From NCBI GenBank assembly GCA_945876925.1, contig CAMCQD010000116.1, positions 1 through 6,092 of the forward strand: a stretch of 6,092 bases of DNA, in the 5' to 3' direction. The stretch comes from an uncultured Dermatophilus sp. (lineage in GTDB: Bacteria > Actinomycetota > Actinomycetes > Actinomycetales > Dermatophilaceae). The first letter of the stretch is position 1. The number at the start of each line of letters is the position of its first letter. Under the pieces are notes generated by a model that saw nothing but the letters and a program-made list of their open reading frames with translations, made no database searches and was not told where the DNA came from. The position numbers and the translations under genes are program-made. Below, in pieces: positions 5,588 to 6,092 of the stretch.

Positions 5588-6088
5588 ATGGCTTCCGAGG
5601 GGACCTCACGACTGCGGCAGTTCCTGACCGCTAGGCGGTTGCTGAGCGCCGTCGCGGTATTCGTGCTGGGCTCCCTGCTCGGCGTCGGGATGTTCACGTT
5701 CGGGTACGCCAAGGGTTACTCGTATCTGTTCGACGATCCCACTGCCTGCGTCAACTGCCACGTCATGCGTCCGCAGTACGAAGGCTGGCTGAAGTCGGGT
5801 CACGGCAAGGTTGCCACCTGCAACGACTGCCACGCCCCGCACTCGAATATCGTCGCGAAGTACGTCTCCAAGGGAATCAACGGCTTCAACCACGGTCTGG
5901 GCATGACGACGGGTAACCACCCCGACAACATCCAGATCAAGCCGATGAACGTGCGCATCGCTGAGGAGGGGTGCCTGCACTGCCATGCCGGCATCACCTC
6001 CCAGATGCGCGCCACCAGGGTGGGGATGCCGCCCCGCAACACGACGCAATCGTGCCTGGCCTGCCATAAGAACGTCGGTCATCTGTAG
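5588..6088 (+). CDS. nrfH: NrfH, tetrahaem membrane quinol dehydrogenase of cytochrome c nitrite reductase
   Basis: This 166-residue NapC/NirT/NrfH-family protein anchors NrfA to the membrane and passes electrons from menaquinol for six-electron reduction of nitrite to ammonium. It starts at ATG 5588, with GCGAGG 7 nt upstream. A single N-terminal signal-anchor helix (about 18-40) is followed by four CxxCH haem sites at Cys54-His58, Cys78-His82, Cys129-His133 and Cys156-His160. The first reads CVNCHVM: Met60 in CxxCHxM corresponds to the unusual methionine haem-1 ligand known in Desulfovibrio NrfH. The text KYVSKGINGFNHGLGMTTGN (91-110) is also family-typical. The length fits NrfH rather than five-haem or longer NapC/TorC relatives. 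The stop codon is followed at once by GTGA at the window edge, possibly the start of nrfA, its expected partner. Haem attachment needs a cytochrome c maturation system, not seen here. Confidence 0.95.
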   Translation: MASEGTSRLRQFLTARRLLSAVAVFVLGSLLGVGMFTFGYAKGYSYLFDDPTACVNCHVMRPQYEGWLKSGHGKVATCNDCHAPHSNIVAKYVSKGINGFNHGLGMTTGNHPDNIQIKPMNVRIAEEGCLHCHAGITSQMRATRVGMPPRNTTQSCLACHKNVGHL

Positions 6089-6092
6089 GTGA

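Overview
The window is high-GC DNA with strong G/C preference at third codon positions and strong Shine-Dalgarno sites. The protein families (a YcaO/E1-like peptide-modification pair, a NarL-type two-component pair and a membrane multihaem NrfH) fit a high-GC Gram-positive organism (Actinomycetota) capable of anaerobic nitrite respiration. No genus can be assigned from the sequence alone.

Left third (1-2435, minus strand): a compact RiPP (ribosomally made, post-translationally modified peptide) operon. Reading leftward it has a candidate promoter (about 2407-2435), a 41-residue precursor-like peptide with an excellent ribosome binding site (2247-2372), a 13-bp GC-rich hairpin (2208-2239), a divergent McbB/SagC-like E1 partner protein (1373-2164), and a YcaO-domain cyclodehydratase. 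The YcaO gene starts on a GTG overlapping the E1 stop and runs off the left edge (1-1376). It covers the whole left end and is probably missing only its last few codons. The peptide has no cysteine, so the usual thiazole chemistry cannot apply. The E1 partner has lost the cysteines expected of that family. Together these make the cluster the most interesting part of the window.

Middle (about 2440-3330): roughly 0.9 kb with no convincing gene. It separates the leftward RiPP operon from a rightward operon and contains inverted repeats, lower-GC patches and, at its right end, a tandem 9-bp direct repeat with 11-bp period.

Right half (3332-6088, plus strand): a possible 15-codon leader ORF leads into a NarL-family sensor histidine kinase (3376-4671). 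The kinase overlaps its LuxR-type response regulator (4668-5351) by ATGA. After a 236-bp regulatory gap comes nrfH (5588-6088), the four-haem membrane quinol dehydrogenase of the ammonia-forming nitrite reductase. Its partner nrfA is expected immediately to the right but is not in the window. The simplest reading is that the two-component pair senses a redox or nitrogen-oxide-related cue and controls nrfH(A). The RiPP operon is a separate, divergently transcribed unit, and any functional link is unproven.
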